The notes under the pieces were generated by a model, which did no database searches, was not told where the DNA came from, and saw only the letters and a program-made list of their open reading frames with translations. Made by a program: the position numbers and the translations under genes. A DNA stretch of 64,000 bases from Gambelia wislizenii. Lineage: Eukaryota > Chordata > Lepidosauria > Squamata > Crotaphytidae. Shown here one piece after another: positions 19,661 to 31,716 of the stretch; position 1 is the first letter of the stretch; each line of letters opens with the position of its first letter. The stretch is from positions 368,086,687 through 368,150,686 of the forward strand of contig JAUMIR010000001.1 in assembly GCA_030847615.1 (NCBI GenBank), given 5' to 3'.

Positions 19661-22270
19661 TGCATACCTGTTAACTGTAGTTCTTCGAGTGGTCATCTGT
19701 GAACTTCCACAAATGGGTTTTCCTGCGCAGTGCATTTTTTGGAAACTCCTAGAGTGTTACATAAGCATTCTGGCGGTAGCCCCGCCCACCTTCAGTGCCA
19801 CTATATAGGGGTCTTCCTTCCAAAACCACCAGTTCCATGGATGCTGATGCAGCAGTCCAAAGGACAGGTAAGACACGATGAGGAGAAGATGGGTGGGGTT
19901 GTGTGAGTTCACAAATGACCACTTGAAGAACTTACAGATATGCAATCTGTCCTTATTCTTTGTGGTCTCTGTGACTCACACAAATGGGAGACTAGCAAGC
20001 TAAACAAGTAGGAGGTGGAAGTGTCATTGCAAACCAATCAGAAGTTTACTAAACATGAATAAATGCAAGCACATACATTCAACATAAGCATAACACTCCT
20101 GATATACCAAGAAATTCAAATACAGAGCAAGTTTCAGAAAAGAGAATGAATCTGAAATCAACAATAAATTCAAGTTATAGAAGAGTAAAATACAGATCTC
20201 CCAAAGGCAGTATCAGGCCTGAACCTGGAGTACACTCATAATGAGTAATAAAAGTCAAAGGCTGTGACCAAGTACCTGCATGACAAATGTCCTTGAGTAG
20301 CACATTGTCAGGGTAATATTGCTTTAAGTGCAAAAGGAAAAATGTTGGAGCCACAGACCACTGACTAGCACAGCTGAAGTGGGTTTGGTTACAGTTGTGG
20401 CGAGGTAGAAGGCTGACAATCAAACACTCCTATATAGTCAAAGCACAAGATGCATTGTGTGTGGGTTGGTGTCATAGTGACAAGAGTGTTTGTGGATGTT
20501 GGAGAAATTGCTGTTGAGTTTATTAATGAGGTTTGCTGTGTATATACTTGTTTGTTTATACTGCAACTGAAGATAAAGGCTTCTAGATATCTTTGGATGA
20601 ACCTCACTGCCTGTAAGTCTTTTTGTGTGTGAAAGTGGGTCAGAGCAGTGAAACAGCTGCCAGCTGAAGCCTTTGTTTTTGTGCCTGTTCTGCTGTTTGG
20701 CTACTCCTAGGTTAGCTTGTCCCCAGGCTGTGCCAGGTGCCTCTCAGTGAGCCTATACTGAGTGGACACACATCAGATAGGAAAGCAGAAGATGCAGCTA
20801 CTGCCTGTTTGGAATAGGCCCAAATTTGAGCTGTAGGGTCTTTATGGGCCAGTTCATAGGGAGACATGGAGCAGCTGGAAGAGGAGGAGGTAGATGATGA
20901 CCTCGAGTGACTCCGGAACCTACGACGCAATGAGGCAGTAAGGTGTGGTGGAGGTGGAGGGACATCAAATGGTGCCGGTGGCAGAGGACAGGTGACTTGG
21001 CTCCCTATATCTTTGGTGGATGGCTTCCTAGAAGATGGTTCCACATGGTAAGCCAAGGACGAATCTGACAGATGATAAGAAAGATAAGGAGGGGAACGAT
21101 AGAAGAACTGCTCCTCGGGTTCACCCAATGCAAACTCCTGCCTTTGCTTATAGGTGGGAGCATGGGCTCTCATCAGGGAAGATGGAAAATCCATAAAGGA
21201 GGTTTGCGCCACATAGAACGCTCCGTAAGGACAAAGAGTATCAAGTCCACACACGGATGGAGTAGGTGGAGGTCTTATAGCAGGTGACCCACACTGGGAC
21301 TGGGAGTATTCGATCAGAGGCTGTTTAGGGGGCTCCACCCGAGACATTCCACTGACGAGAAGTTCCTCTCGTGAAACAATCAACAATGGAGAGCAAGCCC
21401 GTCTAGGAGGAGACGACAATATTTCACCTTCAGACAACTGGACTGTCTCCACATTGACCAGCTCCACCAAGGGAGTCAGGGTTGGCTCCCAGTCCAGAGT
21501 TGGTTCTCGATCCGGAGTTGGTCCTTGCTCTGGGGTCAGGTCACGGACTGGAACCGAGGCATGTGTCGCAGGGGTAACTGAAGAGGTTGACGGTTGAGGA
21601 GAAGAATGTCTCGCCTTCTTCTTCTCCTTCTCTACAAGCCTAGAGGAGGCAGAAGAATAACGATCCCAGCTCAAACTGGAGGGCTTAGAGGTGTCACGGC
21701 CTCGCTCCGAACCAGAAGACTTGGGAGCCTCATGGATCCATACTGAAGTCAAAGGTTGGGATGCCTCACAGCCTCGATCCGCAGCAGACAGACCAGAAGT
21801 ACCACAGACAGACAGCACAGCTCTTAAAGGCATCCAACTTTGAGGCCATTTTACCATAGAGAAAGGTCACCAATCCAGAGTCAATGCCACAGAAGACAAA
21901 CGAAGCCAAGGGATCAAGCAAAGAGTAGCCAGAGACAGTCCAAGGTCGTTGAAGGAAAAATAACAGAATACCAAGCAAAATTGAGAGGAAAACATGAAGT
22001 CAAACAGTCTAAGGTCAAGAAAGTGGAGAAATCAACCGTAGTCAAAGCCGAAAACCAAGTCAAGCCGAAAACCGAAAGGGAAAGCAATCCGAGAGGGAGT
22101 AAAGGTTCTTAGTGTGCTGCTAATGTGGTGGACAAAAAGGAACTGAGGGGAATGAGGGTGGGCGGAGCAACTGCCAAAAATCAGTTATATAACTATTCTA
22201 GAAGGTTTCGAGTGCTCTGCGCAGGCACAAGAATAACCCTGCTGTGTGGATTCACAGAGACCATGAAGAA
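19661..22270 (-). mobile_element. DIRS-like retroelement remnant A, inverted termini
   Basis: The left terminus at 19661-19830 is repeated in inverted orientation at 22130-22270 and again at 23078-23205. Shared blocks include CCTGCGCAGTGCATTTTTTG, CATAAGCATTCTGG, GCCCGCCCACCTTC-like sequence and CACTATATAGGG. Inverted terminal repeats and a Ser/Arg/Pro-rich gag are characteristic of DIRS elements. The gag-like frame reads on the minus strand (20712-21857). A partial internal copy of the terminal sequence (GGTCTCTGTGACTCACACAA, about 19965) could be the internal complementary region. No reverse transcriptase or tyrosine recombinase was found, so the 3' part is deleted. Confidence 0.5.
20712..21857 (-). 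pseudogene. Gag-like, Pro/Ser-rich ORF of DIRS-like element
   Basis: A 381-codon open frame rich in Pro, Ser and Arg, with RRRFRSHSRSSSTSSSSSCS near its end and repeated PTPDREPTLDWEPTL segments. Such Ser/Arg-rich stretches are usual in gag proteins of DIRS retroelements. An alternative minus-frame ATG (MASKLDAFKSCAVC) at about 21885 probably marks the original gag start, which implies a frameshift just downstream. Flanking inverted termini support a transposon rather than a host gene. Its high Pro content and lack of conserved domains make a cellular function unlikely. Confidence 0.5.
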
Positions 22271-23210
22271 GATCAATAAGCAACATTGTAGACCACTTGT
22301 ACAGCAGAAGCTTCAGGGAGATGACAATCCTTCTCCTTAGCACACTTCTTTTTCTTGTGTTTGTGCTGCCAGGCCATAGACTCCATCTTGAACTCTAGAG
22401 ACTGGCCAGGAGTAGTGGGATGTTGGCATGAAAATCGACTGTCAGATTCAGGCACTGAAGAAGGCTTCTTCATCTTCTAAGGGATGGAAGCTGACCCAGC
22501 CAGAGAACATTTGACTGGAGGATGGAAAGAGATCAAGGCCAGTATAGACTTCAAAGAAGATGGGAGATTGATGTGGACTTTGAGGAGCCAGAGGCTGGTA
22601 CAGACGTCAAGGAAGAAGCTCTGTCTGACGGGTCCATCCCAACAGAAGTTGGTGCTGAGGGGAGGGCATTTGAAGCTTCAGAGACTGTTCATATAAGAGC
22701 GCTTTCAGGCACAATTCTCTGTTCTGTCTAGCTTGAGGTGTGAAAGCTCTACAGTGGGCACAAGAGGGAACCACATGACCTTTTCTAAGGTAGAGGATGC
22801 ACTTCAAGTGTCCATCCTTCTTTGGGATCATAGCACCCAATGAGATGCATTCTTAAAGGATGCCAGTGGGACAACGGACCCAAAGGGCAACCGTGGCCTT
22901 AAACGCCAGCATGATCCAAGGAGTTGATGGAGCACCAGGGAATCGATCCTGGTATTGAGAAGTCAAACAGGCAATTCAGAAGAGAACTGGTGAAGCTGAA
23001 AGTCTAAGCCAAAAGAAACATGGTTCTATTGATGCTGCTGCAGCTGTGGAAAAAAACGAACTGACAGTTTTGTCAAGAAGGTCCCTATATAGTGGCATTG
23101 AAGGTTGGGGCTACCACCAAAATGCTTATGTAACATTCTGGAAGGTTCCAAAAGATGCACAGCGCAGGATAACCAATTTGTGTGAGCCTCAGAGACCATG
23201 GAAAAGAACC
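22271..23210 (-). mobile_element. DIRS-like retroelement remnant B
   Basis: The right edge (23078-23205) is a terminal repeat in the same orientation as the one at 22130-22270. Inside, on the minus strand, is a second gag fragment with a Cys/His-type region. Remnant A may have inserted into B, or the two may be a tandem pair left by deletion. Confidence 0.45.
22607..22840 (-). pseudogene. Gag fragment with degenerate zinc-knuckle
   Basis: The frame contains DGHLKCILYLRKGHVVPSC, AHCRAFTPQARQNREL and CLKALLYEQSL. The expected CxxC pair is reduced to one Cys (CILYL), while H, C and HC remain. This looks like the N-terminal domain of the DIRS-type gag in remnant B. A further piece with KKKKCAKEKDCHLP lies at 22273-22473. 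Both are short decayed frames. Confidence 0.45.
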
Positions 23211-24276
23211 GACAGGTGATACATTTAATATGTTTACTTGCATACTCAGATCGAGCCAGGAAGAGTTGAGCCAGGAAAGATTTCAATGCAAAGGCATTTC
23301 TTTTTACTTTATACAATCTGTAAGTGGAAACCAAATTATACTTTTTTTTACTTCTGTTGTCTATGTATGTGTGAAGATTTTCCAACCCTTAATTCACCAA
23401 CTGTGGGGTTTTCCACTTGGGCAATCCCACCAAGCCATCAGCTGTGAGGGTGGCAATCCTACAAGTGTGACAATCCTACCACTGTGGCCACCAAATGTGA
23501 AGACTTCCATGGTGGTCACTGCAATTACCAAGAGTGAGGGCTTTCCCTGATCCCCACCTCTGCTGCCATGTAAAGACTTCCTCCTGTCCCACCTGTGTGT
23601 AGAAACGATCTAAAAGCCCTCAGTGTACCTATGAGGATTTATGCAACTTCTATCATCAATGCACACCACCCTTCTACATTCAATGCTGTGCCACTGCAGA
23701 CACTTTATCTGAAACTAAGCTTTCAGATAGTGTTTCTGGAAGCCAAAAGTGTATAAAAACAACCAAAAAAAATCTTGATTTACATAAGTTGAGCATATCA
23801 AAGCCCTGGAGTCCAGTCCCTGGAGCTCAGCGTACAGGAGAGAGGCCAACAGGGATGTTTGGCATGGGTGTGTGGAAGAGACAGCATTAGGTGAACTTGT
23901 GGCTGTTAAATTACACTTCTCCAGCCCCAGAGAGTTCTTGGGAGGGTTTGTTGGGCTAATGCTAGTGTGTTTGCTTGGGTAAAGGCTGTTCACTTATGTG
24001 CTCTGAGTGTAGGCTTGCCTGGGGGGATTCATAAGCATTTGTTTGGTGAGGTGCTTATGTTGAGAGGAAATGATTCAAAGACTGCTGAGAGGAAGTAGGT
24101 GAGAGGCAGAGGGAGGAGCTAGCAGCCAATAGCTTTCCATATTGCTGCAGTCCCAGTCCATGGAGCTTGGCATATAGGAGCGAGGCCAACAGGGGTATTC
24201 AGTGTGGGTGTTTAGCAGGGGAGTTTGAGAGGGAGGCCAAGAGTTCTGTTCTAGTGCTTATTTCAGAGTATTCAAT

Positions 24277-25237
24277 ATGGACAGTGAGGGAACTGCTGCA
24301 GTCACCTGCAACAGCTGTGGTATGTTTGTCTTCTTGCCTGTGGATGTGCAGAGCTACACCTGTAGCAACTGCAAGTTGGTGGTGTTGCTGGAAGAGAAGG
24401 TCCAGCAACTTGAGGCCTGATTAGCCACTATACAGCATATTAGGGATCCAGGGGGTTTCTTAGAGCAGAAAACACGGTCCTGGTTCAGGAACACACAGGA
24501 GATGTCCCGCTGGAGGAGGTTAGTTCTAATACACAAGAGGTTGATGTTTGGAAGAACGTGACTCGTAGAAGGAGCAGGGGCCATTCTATGAGCTTGGCAC
24601 TACAGTTTGAACCAGTTTGAAGCTCTCTCCCTTGTCAGTGATGACACGGAACAGGAAGGAGAGCAACAGAGCCAGGCCTCAGAGAGTGTGCATGAGACCT
24701 TGGATGGTTCAGCACACAGATTGGCCTCTGCCAATCCTTGGAGGCGGCATGTAGTGGTGGTAGGAGAGTCGTTGCTGAGGGGTACAGAATCAATAGTTTG
24801 CGGGCCTCATAAGGTGTCTCGAGAGGTGTGCAAAAATCTGTGATGTAATGGAGAGGCTGAGACTCGTGAAGCCTACTGAACATTATCCCTTCCTTTTGGT
24901 GCACGTGGGAACCAGTGATACTGCAAGGCATAGCCCTCAGAATATCAAAAGGGATTATGAGGCTCTGGGTAGGAAGCTGAAGGACTTGGATGCACAGGTA
25001 GTCATTTAATCTGTCCTTCCAGTGGAAGGGCATGGCCCAGGAAGGGAGAGAAAGATAGTGGAGGTGAACAACTGGCTGCACAGATAGTGCCGCCAGGAAT
25101 GGTTTGGCTTCCTGGACCATGGGGTGCAGTTTCAGGGAGGTGGACTACTGGCAAAGGATGGGTTACACTTCATAGCAGTTGGCAGGAATGTTTTTGCTAA
25201 GACTCTGAAAGATCTGATCAGGAGGGCTTTAAACTGA
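24277..25237 (+). pseudogene. CR1 ORF1 (zinc finger plus esterase-like domain), broken
   Basis: CR1 ORF1 proteins bind nucleic acid and often carry an SGNH-hydrolase-type esterase domain. Translation from the ATG at 24277 gives VTCNSCGMFVFLP, then YTCSNCKLVVLLEEK, two CxxC pairs of a PHD-like finger. A stop follows at about 24418. Frameshifted segments continue with VHVGTSDTARHSPQNIK, RKIVEVNNWLHR, FGFLDHGVQFQ and TLKDLIRRALN, the esterase-like region, ending at TGA 25235-25237. There are several stops and frame changes, so it is not functional. Confidence 0.7.
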
Positions 25238-25384
25238 GTTGTGTGGGGGAGGAAGACAGTATTCTTGAGGGCAGGAGTTCAAGTGCTAGAGATAATAGCC
25301 TGAATGTTATACAGGCAACAAGGCAAATAGTATAAGAACCCAAAAGTGAGAGGAATAAAACCTTTAAAAGGCAGATAGGGAGGT

Positions 25385-28371
25385 CTTAGATGTCTCTATA
25401 CTAATGCACAGAGCATGGGAAATAAACAGGATGAACTTGAACTCAACACAGCAAAGCAAATATAATTTAATAGGTATCACTGAAACCTGGTGGGACAAGT
25501 CTCATGATCAGAATGGAGTAACAGAGGAGTTTAACCTATTTCAGAGAAATAAACCAAACAGGAAGGGTGGTGGAGTAGCATTATACGTTAAGGATGTGTA
25601 CACCTGTGAACAGATCTATGACTTAAATTCTGGGAGTCAGGTTGAGAGTATCAGGGTAAAAATCAAGGGGAGAGAAACAGCAGGGATGTTGTTGTGGGGG
25701 ACTACTACAGACCTCCAAGCCAAACTGAGGACTTGGATGATGCCTTCCTAGAAGAGATGACCACACATTCAGATAGGAGAGATGTAGTAATTGTCAGGTG
25801 GTAGTGCACACTGGGTACCTAAACAGGTCCAGGCAGCAAAAATAAACAGCAGAGTGTTGTTCCTTGTGGCATGAGAATAAAGGCATAGACACAGGCTTGT
25901 GTCTAAAATAAACTTCTCTTTACTTGGGCATAATGAAGTATATTTACAGATATATACAGCATTCAGAAGAAAAATATCTCTCTGTGAAATCCAACACAGA
26001 ACTTACAAGCCTAACTTAGCTCTGCACAGCCCAACCCCTTGGTTCTGAGCTCAGCAAATATTGATACATTTGCCCAGCTAGCTTCTGCAAACTGCTGCCA
26101 GCTCACAGTATTATAAACTGGAGACTATTTGCTACATCTTAGCTCTTTACAGAATAAATCTACTGTATGTCCCAATATCCTGACAGTAATAATGGTTTTT
26201 TTTAAAACTATCCTGATATTTGTTGGAAGTCGAACGCTGCCAAAAATTTAAGGTCCAACAAATTCCTCATTTGCCTTGCAGACAATTTCATTGTCCAGAA
26301 GGCGGAAGAGGCAACAAGGGGATCAGCCATTTTAGATCTGATCCTAACCAACAGAGATGATCTGGTTAATGGGGAGGAAGTGGTGGGATCCTTAGGGGGG
26401 AGTGACCATGTTCTGCTGGAGCTTGTTATACAGAGGAAAGGAGAAGCCAAGCATAGTCAGATGTGCCTTCTAGACTTTAAGAAAGCTGATTTCAGAAAAC
26501 TTAGGGAGTTTCTGGGGTGATCCCATGGTCAGGAATACTAAAAGAGAAGGGAGTACATGATGGATGGGAGTTTCTAAAAAGTAAGATATTCAAGGCACAA
26601 CTTCAAACAGTTCCAATGAGAAGGAAAAATGGTAGGTGTCTAAAGAAACCAGTATGGATGTTTAAACTTTCAACTGAGCTAACACTTAAAAGGAACATGT
26701 ACAAGAAATGGAAAATGGGAGAAATCACTAAAGAAGAATTCAAACAAATAACAGGTATCACAGGAGGAAAATCAGAAAAGCAAAAGCACAAGTGGAACTC
26801 AGGCTTGCTAGAGAGGTTAAAAACAATAAAAAGGGCTTTTGGGATATGTCCATGTCAAAAGAAAGAACAAGGAAGTGGTAGGACTGCTGCAGGGAGAAGA
26901 TGGCAAAATGCTAACAGGTGACAGAGAAAAGGCAGAGCTACTTAACACATTCTTTGCCTCGGTCTTCTCTCAAAAGGAGAACAGTGCTCAACCTGGAGAA
27001 AATGGAGCAGATGATGCAGTAGGAGAAATGCAGCATAGAATAGGTAAAGAGGTAGTTCAGGTAGACCTCACCTGTATAAATGAATTCAAGTATCCAGGGC
27101 AAGATGAATGACATCTAAGATTATTAAAAGAACTGGCAGAAGTAATCTCAGAACCACTAGCAGTAATCTTTGAGAAATCCTAGAGAACAGGAGAGATCCC
27201 AGCAGACTGGAGGAGGGCAAATGTTGTCCCTATCTTTAAAAAGAGGAAAAAAGAAGACCCAAATAATTACCGCCTAGTCAGCCTGACATGAATACTAGGA
27301 AAGATTCTAGAGCAGATCATTAAACAGATAGTCTGTAAGCACTTAGAAAGGAATGCTGTAATCACTAAAAGTCAACATGGGTTTTTGAAAAACAAGTCAT
27401 GCCAGACTAACCTTACCTCTTTTTTTTTTATATAAAGTTGCATACTTGGTAGATGAAGGGAATGCTGTGGATGTAGTGTATCTTGATTTCAGTAAGGCCT
27501 TTGACAAGGTCCCCCATGATATACTTGCAAAAAATTAGTAACATGCAGGCTTGACAATGCAACTGTTAGGTGGATTTGTAATTGGTTGATGGGCCGAACC
27601 CAAAGGGTAGTCATCAATGGTGCATCTTCATCCTGAAGAGAAGTGACCATTGGGGTGCCACAGGGTTCTATCCTGTGACCAGTGCTATTCAACATCTTTA
27701 TCAATGACATGGATGAGGGAATAGAGGGCATGCTTATCAAGTTTGCAGATGACACCAAATTAGGAGGGGTAGCTAATACCCCAGAGGATAGGATCAGAAT
27801 TCAAAATGACCTTAACAGATTAGAAAGCTGGGCCAAAACCAACAAAATGAATTTCAACAGGGAGAAATGTAGGATATTACACTTGGGCAGTAAAAATGAA
27901 ATGCACAGATTTAGGATGGGTGACACCTGGCTTGATGGAAGTACACGTGAAAGGGATCTAGGAGTCTTAGTGGACCACAAACTGAACATGTGTCAGCACT
28001 GTGACATGGCAGATAAAAAATTCAATGCGAGTCTAGGCTCCATCAATAGGAGTATAGTGTCTAGATCAAGGGAAGTAATAAGTGCTACTCTATTGTGCTT
28101 TGGTCAGAGCTCACCTGGAATACTGTGTCCAGTTCTAGGCACCACAATTCAAGAAGGATATTGACAAGCTGGAACGGTGGGAGGTTTGGAAGCCATGCCC
28201 TATGAAGAGCGGCTTAGGGAGCTGGGTATGTTTAGCATGGGGAAGAGAAGGTTAAGAGAGGACATGATAGCCCTGTTTAAATATTTGAAGTCATGTCATA
28301 TTGAGGATGGAGCAAGCTTGTTTTCTGCAGCTCCAGAGACAAGGGAATGGATCAATGGACTCAAACTATAG
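25385..28371 (+). pseudogene. CR1 ORF2 (endonuclease + reverse transcriptase), broken
   Basis: Recognisable pieces, in order: IGITETWWDKSHD and GGGVALYVKDVY (endonuclease), then after the LTR insertion SAILDLILTNRDDLV and GGSDHVLLELV (end of the endonuclease). The reverse transcriptase region follows, with VYLDFSKAFDKVPHD-like sequence near 27478, a motif B-like GVPQGS(I)L near 27655, and IKFADDTKLGG (motif C) at about 27740. Downstream are NKMNFNREKCRILHLG and GVLVDHKLNM. Multiple stop codons and frameshifts separate these pieces. Confidence 0.8.
25792..26185. mobile_element. Solo LTR with 5-bp target duplication
   Basis: A 394-bp segment starting TGTCAGG and ending CCTGACA (inverted TG...CA ends), flanked by GTAAT on both sides (25787-25791 and 26186-26190). 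Several AATAAA-type signals lie inside (near 25848 and 26152). It interrupts the CR1 endonuclease coding region. Solo LTRs arise when the two LTRs of an element recombine. The family is unknown because no internal sequence remains. Confidence 0.8.
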
Positions 28372-28440
28372 GAAAAGAGATTCCATCTAAACATTAGGAA
28401 GAACTTCCTGACAGTAAGAGCTGTTAGGCAGTGGAATATA

Positions 28441-29456
28441 CAATCATCCCTTCACATTCGCGGGGGTTAGGTTCCCCAGACCCCCGCGAATGTGAAAAAT
28501 CCGCGAATAACAATTGCCCTCCCCCTCCCCCGCCAAAGCAACCACAGGGCCTCTGGAGGCCCTATAGTCGCTTTTCCCCGCCACCCCCTCCCTCCCGAGG
28601 CCTTCATGAGGCCTCCAGAGTGTCTCCGGAGACCCCATGATCGCCTCCCCAGCCTTCCCCAGGCCTTCATGGGGCCTCCGGAGCATCTCCGGAGGCCCCA
28701 TGATCACCTCCCCAGCCCTCCCCACCCCTTCCCCAGGCCTTCATGGGGCCTCCGGAGCATCTCTGGGGGCCCTGTGAAGGCCTCCCCGGCCCTTCCCCTC
28801 CCTCCCAAGGCCTTCGCGGGGCCTCCAGAGGGTATCCAAAGGCCCTGCGGAGGCCTTCCCAGCCCTCCCCCCTCCCTCCCAAGGCCTTCGCAGGGCCCCA
28901 CGGAGGCCTCCCCAGTGCTCCCCAAGACCTTCCACCCTCCCTCCCAAGGCCTTCGCAGGGCCTCCGGAGGGTCTCCAAAGGCCCCGCGGAGGCCTTCCCA
29001 GCCCTCCCCCCTCCCTCCCAAGGCCTTCGCAGGGCCCTGCGGAGGCCTCCCCAGTGCTCCCCAAGGCCTTCCACCCTCCCTCCCAAGGCCTTCGCGGGGC
29101 CTCCAGAGGGTCTCCGAAGGCCCCGCGGAGGCCTTCCCAGCCCTCCCCCCTCCCTCCCAAGGCCTTTGCAGGGCCTCGCATGGCCCCGCGGAGGCCTCCC
29201 CGGTGCTCCCCAAGGCCTTCATGGGGCCTCACAAGGCCCTGCGGAGGCCTCCCCGGCCCTCCCTCCCAAGGCCTTCGCGGGGCCTCCAGAGGGTCTCCGA
29301 AGGGCCCGTGGAGGCCTACCCGGCCCTCCCCGCTCCCTCCCAGGGCTTTCACGGGGCCTCCGGAGGCCCCGTGTCGCGGTTTTGGGGGGGGCCCTCCCAA
29401 AACTGCGAATAATCAAAACCGCGAATGTCAAGTTCGCGAATGTGGAGGGGCAACTG
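28441..29456 (+). mobile_element. Tigger-like MITE with minisatellite (copy A2)
   Basis: The element starts CAATCATCCCTTCACATTCG and ends GAGGGGCAACTG, flanked by TA (28439-28440 and 29457-29458). It interrupts the CR1 3' region: GTGGAATA before and CTGCTTTGGAGTG after join into the normal CR1 sequence. The interior is a GC-rich tandem array. In its central part the unit is about 139 bp: AGGCCTTCCC recurs at 28851, 28990 and 29129. Open frames of up to 306 codons here are chance products of stop-poor GC-rich repeats. Confidence 0.85.
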
Positions 29457-30094
29457 TACTGCTTTGGAGTGCGGTGGAGTTTCCTTCTTTGGAGGTTTTT
29501 AAACAGAGTCTGGATGGCCATTTGTCTGGAATGATTTGATTCTTTACTCCTGCAAGGCAGTGGGTTGGACTAGATGGCCCTTGTGGTCTCTTCCAACTCT
29601 ATGATTCTATGAAAGCAGATTAATTATTTATTACATTTAAACACCACACACCCTCTCTCATACTCCTCTCTCCAACCATACTAAACTCACAACCAAAACT
29701 CTACTTTTTCCCCTCCAACTCTAGTCTAACCAAAATCCCAACTGCCATTCACCAGCCTTATGAAAATCTCCACAAACATTCTACCAATCAGCATTCACAC
29801 CAACATTCCATTCTCTTCTCCCTCCCAACGGCTCTTTACCGTATACTCTAATATATATTTTCCAATAGCAGTCCATGATATCACAGTATGGACATGTGTA
29901 TATCATAAGAACATGAATTGCCCACCATGTCCTTCTATTTTATTTTTTTTACAATGTAGTAGAAAGTTGTCTCCTTGAAAAAATGAAGGCAAAACTTCAT
30001 ACACAGGAAAGTCAAGAGTAAGAAATCAGTACTCCAAAGTTGTGTGGGTGTGTGGGTGGGGTTGTTGGTTGGTTTCTTCTAGGAAGCCTTCAAA

Positions 30095-30345
30095 TCAGGC
30101 AACATCTGCAATTTTTATTGTTGTTGTACTTTCTTTCCCGACTTATGGCAACCCTAAGGTGAAGCTATCACAGGGTTTTCTACGCAAGATTTGTTCAGAG
30201 GGGATTTGCCTTTGCTTTCCTCTGATATTGAGAGGGTGTGACTTGCTCTGGGTCACCCAGGGGGTTTCCATAACTGAGCGGGGATTCGAACCCTGGTCTC
30301 CAGAGTTGTAGTCCAATGCTCAAGCCACTACAACATGCTGACTCT
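30095..30345 (-). repeat. tRNA-derived SINE, minus orientation
   Basis: Read on the minus strand, the tRNA-like head has the B-box-like segment complementary to GGGATTCGAACCCTGGTCTC (near 30282). The tail, on the plus strand, includes CCGACTTATGGCAACCCTA and GGGTTTTCTACGCAAGA. It ends in an ATTGTTGTTG stretch, the usual SINE 3' simple repeat. Confidence 0.8.
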
Positions 30346-30661
30346 CTACTTCTGCAGACCAGGGGCCAAATTTTCCTCCTCTGCACCTGACATCTCCCAC
30401 TGCTACTGTTCTGCTGAATTTTCAGTGGTTGGTGATTCTGTTACCTTTGCTTTGGTGTACCTCCAGTATGTGGCCTCTGACAAGGGAATCATTAAGCCTT
30501 TGGCAAAATGTGTACCAGCAGCAGCATGCAGGCCCTGACAGAATGCAACCCAGGAAGCAGGGGGAAAGTTTTCTTTCCTTTGGGTAGTAGCATGTTTATA
30601 ATTTATTATTTAAAATGTGACTTTCAGACCATTTTGTCTTGTGGAAACACATAAACTGACC

Positions 30662-30835
30662 AGGAGCCCTTTCACACTACACAGTTATAGCACTATGAGT
30701 CCACTTTAACTGCCATAACAACATCCAGTGTAATCCTGGGGTTTGTAGTTTAGTGAGGCATGAGAGGAGCTCTCTGGGTGAGAATGCTAAATGTCCCTCC
30801 CTAAACTCCAAATCCCAGGATTCCATAGGGTGACA
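30662..30835. mobile_element. Short inverted-repeat element (MITE family D)
   Basis: It begins AGCCCTTTCACACTACACAG and TTATAGCACTATGAGTCCAC, and ends CCAAATCCCAGGATTCCATA. The halves around GGGGTTTGTAGTTTAGTGAG are inverted relative to each other. It is related to 15160-15372. Confidence 0.55.
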
Positions 30836-31716
30836 CTGGGGCGGGGGAGGGAATGGAGTAGATAGAATGGAAGTGACTATGGGTGGTTACTGGGGAGATG
30901 GGAGAGAATATGGGGTGGAGGGAGTTATGTCAGTTAAGGTCAGGGACAGAATGAAGGGAAGTGGTTGAGATGTAGACTGGTAGCTTCAGTGGCCTGATAG
31001 CTTCAGCTAGGGTCCATTCATAGACTCCACGTGTCTCTATTCCAGTAGACAGACAAATCTGGTTTTTAGATCTACCACTCTGCCACTAACAACCATCCAA
31101 AGTAGAGATGAAGCTGTAAACAACAAGAGCATACGACAACATATTATATTGGCACTGCAGCTGATAAGGGATATCCATTTAAGCAATTCCCCAACATTTT
31201 AGAGCTGGAGTGAGCATGGAAAGCCCTTAACATGGTGTGACCATTTTTACTGGGAAGCCAGTAGGAATCAAGTCCTTTTGCCCAGAGGGACCAGTGTAAA
31301 GATGATTCCAGATTCAGAAAGCTTACCTCTAGTTCAATTGTACTGAAAGATTTCTGTATATTTAAATTTAACAGCGATTCTTAAGATGTTACTTGGCATA
31401 TGGTGTTTATTTGGCATATAGTGTTACTTAATAAGGTTCCCTATATCAAGCTTACTCACACTCACTGGCCAGATCATAGTAGTAGTGGGTAGGTTTAGAA
31501 GTGGGAGACTTTCAGGCGTTCCATGCATTGGTTTCTGCTTTTTGCTACCATTCTCTCCAAAGGAGGCCTCAGATAGGTCTGTCTTTTATATCCATCTCCA
31601 TCTGTTTTCATAAGCTGGCACACTGGCATTTTGAACTATGTGGTGCCAGCAACTTTCCTTATCCGTTCTTCCCAGACCAGAGCATTCTTTCAAGGCCTCT
31701 GGTAATGTCAGTATGA

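Larger units (their letters stand above)
23800..29617 (+). mobile_element. CR1 LINE, long copy with two later insertions
   Basis: A 5' region with two copies of a segment (about 23814 and 24151, both with GAGGCCAACAGGG) is followed by ORF1 (24277-25237), a decayed ORF2 (about 25385-28371) and a typical CR1 3' end. The 3' end (GGTTGGACTAGATGGCCCTT, TTCCAACTCTATGATTCTATG) finishes near 29617. It is interrupted by a solo LTR (25792-26185) and by a Tigger-like element (28441-29456). Removing both gives roughly 4.4 kb, close to full length. Both ORFs are broken many times, so it is much older than the L1 at 7360. Confidence 0.85.

Noticed and set aside
28444..29539. Open frames of up to 306 codons on both strands
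   Set aside because: Same cause as at 13.5 kb: minisatellite inside a Tigger-like element.
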